DNA of 64,000 nt from Lautropia sp. (GCA_030530775.1 JAUMUG010000003.1:124001-188000), one strand, 5' to 3'; shown: positions 45,784 through 55,126, numbered from the stretch's first letter. Notes: generated from the letters alone by a model not told the origin. Program-made: numbers and translations.

Positions 45784-46797
45784 TCAGGCCAGCCAGCCTT
45801 TGATCGCCCGGATCATGGCATCGGTGGAAATACCGTAGCGATCGTGCAGTGTGGGCAATGCACCGGCATCCAGGAAGGCATCCGGCAGCGCGATCGTCCG
45901 GAAGGCAGCGGGTTGCACCCCTTCGTTCAGCAGCAGATGAGCCACCGCCTCGCTCAGGCCGCCGACGGTGGAGTGGTTTTCGGCCACGACCACCAGGCGT
46001 GGCTTGCGTCCGACTTCCTGCAGGATCGTTTCGGCATCCAAGGGCTTGATGGTCGGCGAATGCAGCACCGCCACACCGACCCCATCCTTGCGCAGCTTCT
46101 GCGCCACTTCGAGCGCACGCATGGTCAACAGACCGCTGGAGACGATCAGTACCTCATTGCCATCGCACAGCAGCCTGGCATGGCCCAGCTCGAAGTGATA
46201 GTCGTACTCGTCGAGCACCAGCGGCACCTTGCCGCGCAGCAGCCGCATATAGACGGGCCCCGGGTGGGCGGCGATGGCCGCTACCGCCTGACGGGTGTCG
46301 AGCGCATCGCAGGGATCGACGATGGTCAGCCCCGGCACGCCACGGAAGATGGCAATGTCCTCCGTGGCCTGATGGCTGGGACCATAGCCAGTGGTCAACC
46401 CCGGCAAGGCACAGCAGATCTTGACATTCAAGCGCTCTTCGGCGATGACCTGATGCACGAAATCATAGGCACGCCGCGCAGCAAAGACCGCATAAGTGGT
46501 GGCAAAGGGAATGAAGCCTTCCTTGGCCATGCCGCCGGCAGCACCCATCAGCAGCTGCTCGGCCATGCCCATCTGAAAGAAGCGCTCGGGATGGTGCTCG
46601 GCAAACAGATGCAGGTCGGTGTACTTGGCCAGGTCGGCCGTCATACCGACGATGTCGGACCGCTCGGCCGCCAGCTGCACCAGCGCATGCCCGAAGGGGG
46701 CGCTCTCGGTACGCTGGCCCTCCCCGGCGATCGAGGCGATCATTGCCGAGGTTTTCAGCCGCGCTCTGGAAACGGTGTTTTGCTTGTCCTGACTCAT
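45784..46797 (-). CDS. Transketolase-like protein, C-terminal subunit (Pyr domain)
   Basis: A 337-residue polypeptide corresponding to the pyrimidine-binding and C-terminal domains of a transketolase split into two chains. It has the catalytic Glu in FQMGMAEQ, the ATTYAVFAARRAYD segment, and the GPSHQATEDIA motif, with a C-terminal domain of alternating strands starting near EVLIVSSG. It overlaps its partner at 46794-46797 by ATGA, so they are coupled. Split transketolases are known from apulose-4-phosphate and sulfoquinovose pathways, among others, and need both subunits for one active site. Confidence 0.93.
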   Translation of the reverse strand: MSQDKQNTVSRARLKTSAMIASIAGEGQRTESAPFGHALVQLAAERSDIVGMTADLAKYTDLHLFAEHHPERFFQMGMAEQLLMGAAGGMAKEGFIPFATTYAVFAARRAYDFVHQVIAEERLNVKICCALPGLTTGYGPSHQATEDIAIFRGVPGLTIVDPCDALDTRQAVAAIAAHPGPVYMRLLRGKVPLVLDEYDYHFELGHARLLCDGNEVLIVSSGLLTMRALEVAQKLRKDGVGVAVLHSPTIKPLDAETILQEVGRKPRLVVVAENHSTVGGLSEAVAHLLLNEGVQPAAFRTIALPDAFLDAGALPTLHDRYGISTDAMIRAIKGWLA

Positions 46798-47678
46798 GCC
46801 TGCGCTCCTTGCCGGGCAACGCCGGGGTTGGCTTCATCCAGCAAGGCAATGGCCTGCTGCCACTCGTTCTCGTCGACGCGGATGAAGTGGTTTTTTTCGC
46901 GGGATTCGAGGAAAGGCACGCCCCTGCCCATCCGCGTATCGAACAGGATGACGCGCGGCTGTCGGGCGGCATGCTGGCGTGCCTGATCGAAGGCCCTGAT
47001 GACGGCGCCCAGATCGTTGCCGTCGACACGCTGTACATACCAGCCAAAGGCTGCCCACTTCGCTTCCAGCGGTTCGAATCCCAGAATACGACCGGAAGGG
47101 CCATCAGCCTGCTGATCGTTGATGTCGACGAGGACGATCAAATTGCCCAGTCGATGGTGGGCCGCCGACAGCGCGGCCTCCCAGGTGGAGCCTTCGTCCA
47201 GTTCACCATCCGACATCGAGTCGTAGACGAAAGCGGGGTTGTTCTTCTGACGCAGACCGAGCGCCATACCGACGGCAATGGCCAGCCCCTGCCCCAATGA
47301 ACCACCGGAGATTTCCATCCCCGGCGTATAGGCAGCCATACCGGACATCGGCAGACGACTGTCGTCACTGCCGTAACTCTCCAGCTCGCTTTCGGGAATG
47401 ATGCCTGCCTCGATCAAGGCAGCATACAGTGCAATCGCGTAATGGCCATGAGAAAGCAGAAAGCGGTCCCGCCCTTCCCATTCGGGATCGGCCGGGTCGA
47501 TGTTCAGGGCATGCCGGTAGGCAACCGCCAGAATTTCTGCCATACCCAGTGCCTGGCCGATATAGCCCTGGCCCTGGACTTCGCCCATCCTCAGCGCAAA
47601 GCGTCGGATGCGGTAGGCCGCCGCCCGCAGCTCGGCCTCGTCGGCCGTTCGGGTCTGTGCTGTCACACGCTGATCCAT
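46794..47678 (-). CDS. Transketolase-like protein, N-terminal subunit (TPP-binding)
   Basis: A 294-residue polypeptide with the thiamine diphosphate-binding half of a transketolase: GHYAIALYAALIE, GSLGQGLAIAVGMALG and the metal/TPP motif SDGELDEGSTWEAAL...VDINDQQADG. The first glycine of the GDG motif is replaced by serine, a change that occurs in some split transketolases. Together with the next gene it makes a full enzyme. The start ATG 47678 follows a GGAGGC-like sequence. Its donor is probably a ketose or keto-acid made by the SDR encoded just upstream. Confidence 0.93.
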   Translation of the reverse strand: MDQRVTAQTRTADEAELRAAAYRIRRFALRMGEVQGQGYIGQALGMAEILAVAYRHALNIDPADPEWEGRDRFLLSHGHYAIALYAALIEAGIIPESELESYGSDDSRLPMSGMAAYTPGMEISGGSLGQGLAIAVGMALGLRQKNNPAFVYDSMSDGELDEGSTWEAALSAAHHRLGNLIVLVDINDQQADGPSGRILGFEPLEAKWAAFGWYVQRVDGNDLGAVIRAFDQARQHAARQPRVILFDTRMGRGVPFLESREKNHFIRVDENEWQQAIALLDEANPGVARQGAQA

Positions 47679-47783
47679 GAGTCTGCCTCCGATGTATCGG
47701 TATGTCGTGTTCGTCTTCGATTATCTGCCGATGGTTCGACGGGAGCCGACGATGCCCCCGGAACCGATGCACGCCCCTGCCGA

Positions 47784-48539
47784 TCAACCATGAATCAGCA
47801 TGCCACCGTTGACGTCGATCACGGCACCAGTGATGTAGGTAGACAGATCGGAAGCCAGGAAGAGGAAGGCGTTGGCCACATCGTCAGCAACGCCAAGGCG
47901 ATTGATCGGGATGCCCTTGAGGATTTCGGCCTTCAGATCATCGGTCAGCTTGCCGCCGGTGATGTCGGTCTGGATCAGACCGGGCGTGACGCAGTTGACG
48001 CGGATGTTGTCCGGCCCCAGCTCTCGGGCCATGGCCTTGGCCAGCCCCAGCACGCCGGCCTTGGCAGCCGAATAGTGCGGGCCACCGAAGATGCCGCCAC
48101 CACGCTGTGCCGAAACGCTGGAAGTGCAGGCGATCGAACCCGACTGCTGGACGCGGAACCGAGGAATGAACGCCTGGCTCAAATACAGCACCCCGCGTAG
48201 GTTCACATCGATGATGCGCTGCCAGCTGTCCGGGTCGATGTCCATCGTCCTGACGGGCTGGGTGATACCCGCATTGTTGATCAGCGCATCGATACGACCA
48301 TAGTGTTCCAGCACCCGAGCCGCAGCCGCTTCGCAGGCAGCCTTGTCCACGACGTCGCAGGCCATTCCCAGATGGTTGCCGCCGGGCAGCTGCGCAGCCG
48401 CCTGTCGGCAAGCCTGCTCATCCAGATCGAGAATGACGACCCGCGCCCCCTGGGCAGCAAAGATCCTGGCCGTGGCCAGGCCGATGCCTCGCGGACTGGC
48501 GGCTCCGGAAACGACGGCGACTTTGTCTTTCAGCAGCAT
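47784..48539 (-). CDS. SDR family oxidoreductase (first gene of the TRAP-transketolase operon)
   Basis: A 251-residue short-chain dehydrogenase with SGAASPRGIG cofactor motif (NAD-type, as Asp follows the second strand in VVILDLDE), NNAG at about residue 88, Ser in TSSVSAQ, and Tyr-x3-Lys in PHYSAAK. The C-terminus GAVIDVNGGML is common. It probably oxidises a hydroxyl of the imported compound before cleavage by transketolase. It is divergent from a LysR regulator at 48691. It ends 105 bases before the transketolase N gene. Confidence 0.93.
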   Translation of the reverse strand: MLLKDKVAVVSGAASPRGIGLATARIFAAQGARVVILDLDEQACRQAAAQLPGGNHLGMACDVVDKAACEAAAARVLEHYGRIDALINNAGITQPVRTMDIDPDSWQRIIDVNLRGVLYLSQAFIPRFRVQQSGSIACTSSVSAQRGGGIFGGPHYSAAKAGVLGLAKAMARELGPDNIRVNCVTPGLIQTDITGGKLTDDLKAEILKGIPINRLGVADDVANAFLFLASDLSTYITGAVIDVNGGMLIHG

Positions 48540-48605
48540 AGGGGGGCCTCCTCCTGGGTGTGTCTGTCCAGCCCGTCATTGCCCGCGGGCCAGTGCGTTG
48601 CAGTC

Positions 48606-48653
48606 TTTGATGACTGTCCCATAATGTTGCCCATCGACAGAGACGACATCAAA
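48606..48653. promoter_or_regulatory. Nested inverted repeats in the SDR/LysR divergent region
   Basis: Outer arms TTTGATG (48606-48612) and CATCAAA (48647-48653), and inner arms CTGTC (48614-48618) and GACAG (48636-48640), lie symmetrically between the divergent SDR and LysR genes. A LysR tetramer could bind here, but the spacing is unusual and no T-N11-A core is clear. Confidence 0.35.
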
Positions 48654-48690
48654 CGGCAAAAATGCACCTATTGATGACAGGAGTTCACCC

Positions 48691-49575
48691 ATGTTCAGGA
48701 ACTTTCCGATCTCGGTGCTGCGTACCTTCGAAGCGGCCGCACGCACCGGTTCCTTCCGTGCAGCCGCCCACGAGCTGTGCCTGTCACCCAGTGCGGTCAG
48801 CCATGCCATCCGCCGGCTGGAAGAAAGCCTGGGCACCGCGCTGTTCAGGCGCAGCACCCGTTCGATCCGTCTCACTCCGGCCGGCGAGGCCCTGTACACC
48901 CATGTGGATCGGGCCCTCGAAGCGTTGCGCCAGGGATTGGAAGAAGTCGGTTCCAAGGGTCCGAGCATCCTGCGTCTGCATTCAGCCCCCAGCTTTGCCG
49001 CGCAGTGGCTGATGCCCAGATTGCGCGCCTTTCTGGCCCGGCACCCGAACATCGATCTACGGCTGGCAGCCAATACCGATCAGGTCCGCTTCGAGTATGA
49101 CGAGTTCGACCTCGATATCGTCTATGGCAAACCCAGCGCCGATGGACAGGTGGTGATCCCGTTGGTCGAAGAATTGCTGACCCCGCTGTGCTCACCCGAG
49201 CTGGCCGGGCGGATCCATTCGGTCGCCGATCTGGCCTCGGTGCCCTTGATCCAGAGCGACGTGAAACAGATCCGCTGGTCGGGCTGGTTCGAGGCCCAGG
49301 GTCAGCCCCTGCCGCCCTTGCGTGGAGCCCGCTTCGATCGCAGTTTCATGGCCATCGCGGCGGCTGCCGACGGCTGGGGGGTGGCGCTGGAATCGCCCCT
49401 ACTGGCCGAGCGTGAAATGGCGGCCGGTAAACTGGTGCGTCCGCTGGCCGGCATCGAACGGGAAGTGCGCTATATCGGGCACTTTCTGAGCTATTCGCGT
49501 GCCACCCGCCGCACCCACGCCATCGGCGTATTCAAGGACTGGCTGCAGCAGGCGCTGGAGTCCCTGGCCGCCTGA
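48691..49575 (+). CDS. LysR family transcriptional regulator (GcvA-like)
   Basis: A 294-residue regulator starting MFRNFPISVLRTFEAAARTG, with helix-turn-helix AAHELCLSPSAVSHAIRRLEESL (residues about 24-46). The effector domain resembles GcvA-type members, beginning with LRLHSAPSFAAQWLMPRL. It is divergent from the SDR-transketolase-TRAP operon and is the likely regulator, using the imported substrate or a product as effector (inference). ATG 48691 is preceded by GACAGGAG, a strong ribosome-binding site. Confidence 0.94.
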   Translation: MFRNFPISVLRTFEAAARTGSFRAAAHELCLSPSAVSHAIRRLEESLGTALFRRSTRSIRLTPAGEALYTHVDRALEALRQGLEEVGSKGPSILRLHSAPSFAAQWLMPRLRAFLARHPNIDLRLAANTDQVRFEYDEFDLDIVYGKPSADGQVVIPLVEELLTPLCSPELAGRIHSVADLASVPLIQSDVKQIRWSGWFEAQGQPLPPLRGARFDRSFMAIAAAADGWGVALESPLLAEREMAAGKLVRPLAGIEREVRYIGHFLSYSRATRRTHAIGVFKDWLQQALESLAA

Positions 49576-49767
49576 GCAGCGCTCGAGTCGCCGTTCTTCG
49601 GTCGTCAGTCCTTGCGGATCAGGCCAGCCGGATCGGGCGCCGACGAGTGGACGCCATCCGGAATGCAGAAGTTGGACTGTGTCTGGACAGGCGGCGGTCA
49701 AGATGTCCAGCGTATTGCACCCATCGCATGGCCCGCATTTCCACGATATGGCTCATGCGCCAGGATC

Positions 49768-50991
49768 CTACGAAGTGGAATGCGTACCAGGATTTCCGAG
49801 CGCGATATCCAGAGGCCGGCGCCGCAGGCTCATCAGACACAGAGACAGTAGACAACCGAGCAGCAGCACACCGATCAATGCCATCGAGGGGACCGAGAAG
49901 CCGGAGAAACGCTCGACCAGCGCGCCGATCACCGGGGGTCCGAGCGCACAGCCACTGAAGAAGCCCATCGCCAGCAGGCCGGCCGATCGGGCCGGTGCGC
50001 CGAAGCGGCGATCGCGCAGCAGCATGTTCATGGCGATGGTCTGGCTGGCCGGCAAAGTGCCGGCGATGCCGACCACCCCCAGCCACAACAGCCACAATGT
50101 ATCGGCACTGGCCTGCTGCATGCTGGCGATCCCCAGCCCGGCCACCGTGAACAGACAGCAGAGCAACCGGCTTTCTTCGCTCAACCTGGCCGACAGCGGC
50201 GTCAGCAGCAGGCGTGAGACGATACCGGTCATACCGAAGGCCGCCACCATCTGGCCCACCGTCTGCACGGAAACCCCGAGTCCGGTGGCCCGCACGCCGA
50301 GGAAGGTGACGAAGGAGGACAGCACCACACCGGCACAGAACTGAACCGACATCAGCGTGAACAGCCATTGGCGTCGTGCCAGGTGCCGTTCACCGCCCTG
50401 CTCGGCCGCAAGCGTGCGACGCGGCAGCCAGAACCAGACCAACAGCGCCAGCCCCCAGGCCAGTGGTACCCAGATGCCGAGCGCCGTCCGCCAGCCCAAC
50501 TGGGCCACCAGCCATGGCAGCATGGTGCCCAGCAACAGCGCCGAAATCTGCACGCCCGAATGCTTGAAGGCGATGGTCAGCGCCCGGCGTGGCATCGGCA
50601 CTTGCTGTGCGATCAGCAAGTTGGTGGCTGGATTGCACAAAGCCTGTGCCACACCGCAGAACATCAGCCCCACCACCAGCCCTTCGTAGCCTGGCAGCAG
50701 CGAAACCAGCAACAGCGACAGCCCAACCGACACGAACAAACACACGAGCCCCATACGCGAGCCAAAGTGCTGAACCCCCCGCCCCGCCCACGGTGACAGC
50801 AGCGCTGCCAGACCGAAGGTGCTGCTGGTCAGCAGACCCAGCTGTTCGGCCGAAATGCCCAGATCGGCCATCCAGCCCGGACCCAAGATGCTGATCGAAA
50901 AAAAAACCGTCATGGGCATGCCCATCGACAGCATCAACAGCAGGGTCAGGCCGACCCATGAAGGGGAGAAATTCTTGTCATCAATCGTCAT
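49768..50991 (-). CDS. MFS transporter (second of a paralogous pair)
   Basis: A 407-residue twelve-helix carrier paralogous to 41175-42404. Shared segments include MGMPMTVFF, LLSPWAGRGVQHFGSR, LGWRTALGIWVPLAW and IAMNMLLRDRRFGA. The pair flanks the TRAP-transketolase island on both sides, on the same strand. The ATG at 50991 starts MTIDDKNFSPSWVG. Alternative upstream frames are short. Substrate unknown. Confidence 0.88.
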   Translation of the reverse strand: MTIDDKNFSPSWVGLTLLLMLSMGMPMTVFFSISILGPGWMADLGISAEQLGLLTSSTFGLAALLSPWAGRGVQHFGSRMGLVCLFVSVGLSLLLVSLLPGYEGLVVGLMFCGVAQALCNPATNLLIAQQVPMPRRALTIAFKHSGVQISALLLGTMLPWLVAQLGWRTALGIWVPLAWGLALLVWFWLPRRTLAAEQGGERHLARRQWLFTLMSVQFCAGVVLSSFVTFLGVRATGLGVSVQTVGQMVAAFGMTGIVSRLLLTPLSARLSEESRLLCCLFTVAGLGIASMQQASADTLWLLWLGVVGIAGTLPASQTIAMNMLLRDRRFGAPARSAGLLAMGFFSGCALGPPVIGALVERFSGFSVPSMALIGVLLLGCLLSLCLMSLRRRPLDIALGNPGTHSTS

Positions 50992-51262
50992 AAACAACCT
51001 TGCGGCATCGATGAAAAAGCAAAACGCAGAGCAAAGGCCCCGGCACGGTGCCCCCGCCACCTCCGCATGAACGGACGGGCGTAGGGAACTGCGCCCCAGG
51101 CCCGGACAGGACCCGAACCATACCGGTCGAAGCCGAAGGGATGCCGCTGCAAAAGTTTATAACACAGCCCCTCATCCGACACCGACACAGGCATTCTTCA
51201 TCCGGTCGACATAGACATTCCTCAACGTGTCCAGGTACAGATGGAGTGAAAATAAAGAACTG

Positions 51263-51290
51263 TTGATGTTGGTTATCATTATCGTTATCT
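51263..51290 (+). promoter_or_regulatory. Candidate promoter of the TonB receptor locus
   Basis: TTGATG at 51263-51268 and TTATCT at 51285-51290 are 16 bases apart and overlap the Fur box. Binding of Fur would block both. Confidence 0.5.
51272..51289 (+). promoter_or_regulatory. Fur box
   Basis: Three consecutive hexamers, GTTATC, ATTATC and GTTATC on the plus strand, equal GATAAC-GATAAT-GATAAC on the minus strand. This closely matches the NAT(A/T)AT hexamer array of Fur sites. It implies repression of the downstream TonB receptor locus when iron is plentiful. Confidence 0.75.
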
Positions 51291-51395
51291 ATCATCACAG
51301 ACTGTGACGTTGCTCGGAGTGGTGCCCACTTCAGCAGTCCACACGTCGATCGACACAGAGCAGCCATACCGGACACTCATTCAGGAGAAAGAGCC

Positions 51396-51485
51396 ATGAA
51401 ATCCACCCTGTCCTTCGTTCCACTGTCTTTGACCGTGGTCCCTGCCGACGCATCGGCTGCCAGGCTCATCGGGGGTTCAGCCTGA
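51396..51485 (+). CDS. Tiny open reading frame under the Fur promoter
   Basis: A 29-residue frame beginning MKSTLSFVPLSLTV and ending at TGA 51483-51485. AGGAG lies at a good distance (51382-51386) before the ATG, so translation is plausible. The N-terminus looks like the start of a signal peptide, then Ala/Ser residues. It could be a leader peptide, a small membrane-active protein, or a truncated remnant, since the usual HemP protein is not recognised here. No known function. Confidence 0.35.
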   Translation: MKSTLSFVPLSLTVVPADASAARLIGGSA

Positions 51486-51612
51486 AACCGGAGGTGAAGG
51501 ACTGCCCGTGGGACACCGATCCAACGACGATTCACAGGCACCGTCGAGATGATCCTCCATATCCCCGCTTCGACAACGACCTGTCTCGATTGACGATATC
51601 CAGAAACCCGCT

Positions 51613-53733
51613 ATGCGTACCCCGATCCACTCCTCTCGTTGCGCCCCAATCAGAATTCCAGGACATTTCAGTCGACGCCCGACTGCCCTGCTGTTGTGCG
51701 TCCTGCCCTGGCCCATTCCCGCTGCACTGGCCCAGCAGCCCGACGGCACGCTGCTGCCCGACGTGACGGTGACGGCCAAAGGCTATCTGGCCGAAACCGC
51801 CGATACGCCGATTGTCACCACCACGATCGATGCCCGCGAGCTGCAACGTGACGGGGCACAGAACCTGGGCATGGCGCTGCGCGGCAAGCCTGGTCTGGCG
51901 GTCAACGGCGACAGTGCCCAGGGGCAGAATCCGCTCATTCGGGGGCTGAAGCGGGATTCGATCGTACTGATGGTCGATGGCGTACGCTTCAATTCGGCCC
52001 AGCCGATCGGTGCGATCGCCTCCTTCATGTCGCTGGCACTGGCCGATCGGGTCGAAGTGGTCAAGGGACCCGCCTCCGTGCTGTACGGCACCGGCGCCCT
52101 GGGAGGCGCCATCGATGTGCGATTGCCGCAGGCCCGTTTCGAACAAGGGCTTCAGGGCCATGGCCGCCTGCAGTATGAAACGGCGAACAAGGGCTGGCTG
52201 GGTAGTGCCCATCTGAATGCCAGCGAAGGCGATCACGCGTTGATGGTGGGCGCGGCACTGGGCCGTTTCGACGACTATCGGTCGCCAGATGGCCGCGAAG
52301 TACGCACCGGATACGACAGCCGGACGGTGATCGGTCAGTACCGCCATCGGTTGGGTGACGGGCAGCAACTGCGTGTCTCGGCCCAGCAGCATGAAGACGA
52401 GGATGTCTGGTATCGCGGCTCCGCCCGTCCGCATGCCAATCCTCGCGTCGACGGCACCATCAGCCATTCACCGAAGCAGCATCGCCGGCTCTATGAAGCA
52501 GGCTACAACCACCGTGGTCACGGGGTGCAGCCGATCAATGTCGATCTGCGCGTCTATCGGCAAGAGATGAGACGTACCATCCATGCCTGGTCTACCGGGC
52601 TGGCACGCGATATCGCCACCAACGATGTCACCTTTGCCACCGATGGGGTGGATGCCCGCGCCGACTGGCGACTGAATCCGCAGCATTTGCTGTCCTTCGG
52701 CACCAACCTGTGGCGGATGCGGGCCAACCCCGACAGCCGGATGGCCGGGCCGCCGACATTTGCCCAGTTCGTTTCGTCCAATCCCTTCCGCGATGGTGAG
52801 GTACGGGCCATCGGTGTCTATCTGCAGGACGACATGAAACTCGGTGACCTGTCGGTGCTGGCCGGGCTGCGCCACGACCGGGTCAAGGGCAGCGCGAGCG
52901 CAATGAACGACGGCCAGCTCACCAGTGGGCTGGAGCGCAGCGATGGCGCCACCTCCGGCAGTCTGGGCCTGCTCTATCGGATCGGCCCGCTGCTACGCCC
53001 CTACATCAATGTCTCGCGCGCTTTCCGGGCCGCCGATCTGCGTGAGCGCTATCAATCAGGGCTGCGCAACGACGGCTTCTATTACGCCGGCAGCCCGCAG
53101 ATCGAACCCGAGACGGCTACGCAGTTCGAACTGGGAATGAAGGGGGCGAACGAGCGCCTCGACTACAGCGTCTCGGTCTTTCACAACCGGATCGACGACT
53201 ACATCACCGGCACCCGGCTGAGCGGCGCAGAGGCGCTGGCCGCCTGTGGCGCCGCCAATGCGGTGGCCTGCCGACGAACCGTCAACCTGGGCCATGTGAC
53301 GTTGAACGGATTCGAAGCCGGACTGCGCTGGCGGCTGTCGCCCGGTCAATGGGCACGGCTCTCCTACACGGCCATTCGCGGCAAGAACAACGATCTGGAC
53401 GAGCCGCTCTACCAGATGCCGGCCGACATGCTGACACTGGGCTGGCAGAAGCGGCTGCACCCGCGCTTGAGTATCGATGCCGACTGGTATCTGGTCCGCA
53501 AACAGAACCGGGTCGCCACCGTCTTCACCCGTGGTACGGAAAATGCAACCGGCGGCTACGGCCTGGTCGATATCGGCGCCATCTGGGACTTCATGCCCGG
53601 CCGATCTCTGCGCCTTGCCATCCGGAATCTGGGCGACAAACGCTACCATGAGCACCTGACCGAAGGCATCTCGGGGAGGGAACCGGCAGCCCCGGGACGC
53701 AGCCTGCAGATTGCCTGGCAGGGCAGTTTCTGA
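51613..53733 (+). CDS. TonB-dependent outer membrane receptor
   Basis: A 706-residue receptor. It has a signal peptide (hydrophobic ALLLCVLPWPIPAALAQ), a TonB box candidate LPDVTVTA at about residues 48-55, a plug domain with PLIRGLKRDSIVLMVDGVR and ADRVEVVKGPASVLYGTGALGG, and a 22-strand barrel ending in an aromatic residue (WQGSF). The plug pattern resembles copper, heme or siderophore receptors, but the ligand is not clear from sequence. It follows a Fur box and precedes ABC importer genes and nnrS on the same strand, so it may feed a compound to that importer. There are about 270 bases before the next gene. Confidence 0.93.
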   Translation: MRTPIHSSRCAPIRIPGHFSRRPTALLLCVLPWPIPAALAQQPDGTLLPDVTVTAKGYLAETADTPIVTTTIDARELQRDGAQNLGMALRGKPGLAVNGDSAQGQNPLIRGLKRDSIVLMVDGVRFNSAQPIGAIASFMSLALADRVEVVKGPASVLYGTGALGGAIDVRLPQARFEQGLQGHGRLQYETANKGWLGSAHLNASEGDHALMVGAALGRFDDYRSPDGREVRTGYDSRTVIGQYRHRLGDGQQLRVSAQQHEDEDVWYRGSARPHANPRVDGTISHSPKQHRRLYEAGYNHRGHGVQPINVDLRVYRQEMRRTIHAWSTGLARDIATNDVTFATDGVDARADWRLNPQHLLSFGTNLWRMRANPDSRMAGPPTFAQFVSSNPFRDGEVRAIGVYLQDDMKLGDLSVLAGLRHDRVKGSASAMNDGQLTSGLERSDGATSGSLGLLYRIGPLLRPYINVSRAFRAADLRERYQSGLRNDGFYYAGSPQIEPETATQFELGMKGANERLDYSVSVFHNRIDDYITGTRLSGAEALAACGAANAVACRRTVNLGHVTLNGFEAGLRWRLSPGQWARLSYTAIRGKNNDLDEPLYQMPADMLTLGWQKRLHPRLSIDADWYLVRKQNRVATVFTRGTENATGGYGLVDIGAIWDFMPGRSLRLAIRNLGDKRYHEHLTEGISGREPAAPGRSLQIAWQGSF

Positions 53734-54004
53734 AAGGGATGCAAGTTGTCGGACGACCTGCTTCCGACTGTGCACGACGCCTGTGCCGCCGTGGCGCTGC
53801 GGGGGCGGACCCGGGCGAACCGCGCATGGGTCTGTCCCGCCCGAAGACGGTTGCTACACCATGTGGTTTCGGAGCCGTCGTGGCCAACACTGCCGGGCAA
53901 ACCACCAACGGCCGGCATGGTGCCGAAAGAAAGCATGGCCCGTCGCACGGTGTCCGGCCAGTACCGCCCCGGCAGGCCTCCCCCCTACTCTGTGAGATGA
54001 GCGT

Positions 54005-55126
54005 ATGAAGAGCATCGCATCCCATTCCGAATTTCCCGGTACGCGCCGACAGCTGCTGACCGCCGGCTCGGTGCTGTTGCTGGGGCAGGCGCTGCCCGGC
54101 CTCGCCCGTGGTCGGGACAGCGCACAGAAAGAGGCCCCGGGGCAGAACCAGAGCCCCGCCCGAGATCGAGGCCCAGGTCGAGCAGCCAGTCTGTCCAAAC
54201 TGCCCCGGCTGGTGCTGGCCGGTCCTTATGCCTCCGTGTCCAATCCGCTGATCCGCATCGTCGACAGCGGTGCGCTGGCCGACGTGGCCGATCGAGTGGA
54301 GTTCCAGACCTGGAAAACGCCCGATCAGCTGCGGGCGATGGCCATCGAGGGCAAGGTCGATTTCATGGCCATGCCCAGCAATGTGGCAGCCAACCTCTAC
54401 AATCGTGGCGTCGCGCTACGGCTGATGAATATCGGCGTCTGGGGCATTCTCTGGGTGGTCTGCCGCAGCCCGGCCATCGAGACCATGGCCGATCTGAAGG
54501 GCCAGGAAGTCGTGCTGCCGTTCCGCAACGACATGCCGGATGTGCTGTTTCGGTTGATTGCCCGTCAGCAGGACCTCGATATCGATCGAGACATGAAGGT
54601 GCGCTACGTGGCCACGCCACTGGATGCCATGCAATTGCTGCTGACCCGCCGGGCCGACAATGCGCTGCTGGCCGAACCGGCGGTATCGGTGGGTCTGCGC
54701 AAGAGCAAATCCTTCCCGATCAGTGCGGTGGCACCCGAGCTGTACCGTGGCGTCAGTCTGCAACGGGAATGGGGGCGGGTTTTCGGTCGGGCTCCGCGCA
54801 TTCCGCAGGCCGGCATCGCGGTGCTGGGGCGGCAGATGGACAATGCACCACTACTGGCTCGTTTCGAGGCAGCCTGCGTGGAGGCGCTGCAATGGTGCGA
54901 GAATAATGCCGATGCCTGCGGCCAGGCGGTTGCCGAACGGATCGATGCGCTGACCCCCGAAGGAGTGGCCGATGCCATCCGGGTCGACCAGACCGAAATC
55001 GTGTCGGCCGCAGACGCCCGTCCCGATCTGGAGTTCCTGTACGGCAAACTGCTCGGGTATCAACCGGGGTTGATCGGTGGAAAGCTGCCACCAGCCGATT
55101 TTTATGGCGTTCCGACCAGCAGCTGA
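54005..55126 (+). CDS. ABC transporter substrate-binding protein (NitT/TauT-type, Tat signal)
   Basis: A 373-residue periplasmic binding protein. The signal region TRRQLLTAGSVLLLGQA fits a Tat motif. A Gln/Pro/Arg-rich linker (about residues 37-60) follows. The main part resembles SsuA/TauA/NMT1-type binding proteins, including GKVDFMAMPSNVAANLYNRG and a following GVWGILWVVCR. The ligand cannot be assigned. Permease and ATPase genes follow, so it is the binding component of an importer. Note that typical substrates of this class are small molecules such as sulfonates, nitrate or pyrimidine precursors, not metals. Confidence 0.88.
   Translation: MKSIASHSEFPGTRRQLLTAGSVLLLGQALPGLARGRDSAQKEAPGQNQSPARDRGPGRAASLSKLPRLVLAGPYASVSNPLIRIVDSGALADVADRVEFQTWKTPDQLRAMAIEGKVDFMAMPSNVAANLYNRGVALRLMNIGVWGILWVVCRSPAIETMADLKGQEVVLPFRNDMPDVLFRLIARQQDLDIDRDMKVRYVATPLDAMQLLLTRRADNALLAEPAVSVGLRKSKSFPISAVAPELYRGVSLQREWGRVFGRAPRIPQAGIAVLGRQMDNAPLLARFEAACVEALQWCENNADACGQAVAERIDALTPEGVADAIRVDQTEIVSAADARPDLEFLYGKLLGYQPGLIGGKLPPADFYGVPTSS

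Larger units (their letters stand above)
50992..51395. other. Regulatory region upstream of the iron-regulated receptor locus
   Basis: About 400 bases between the MFS gene and a tiny frame. It holds the Fur-box-containing promoter listed below. The rest is moderately AT-rich toward 51250-51300 and has no supported gene. Confidence 0.4.

Noticed and set aside
53734..54004. Short frames between the TonB receptor and the ABC binding protein
   Set aside because: Several frames are open on both strands, which is usual for high GC, and none has a credible start or homology.
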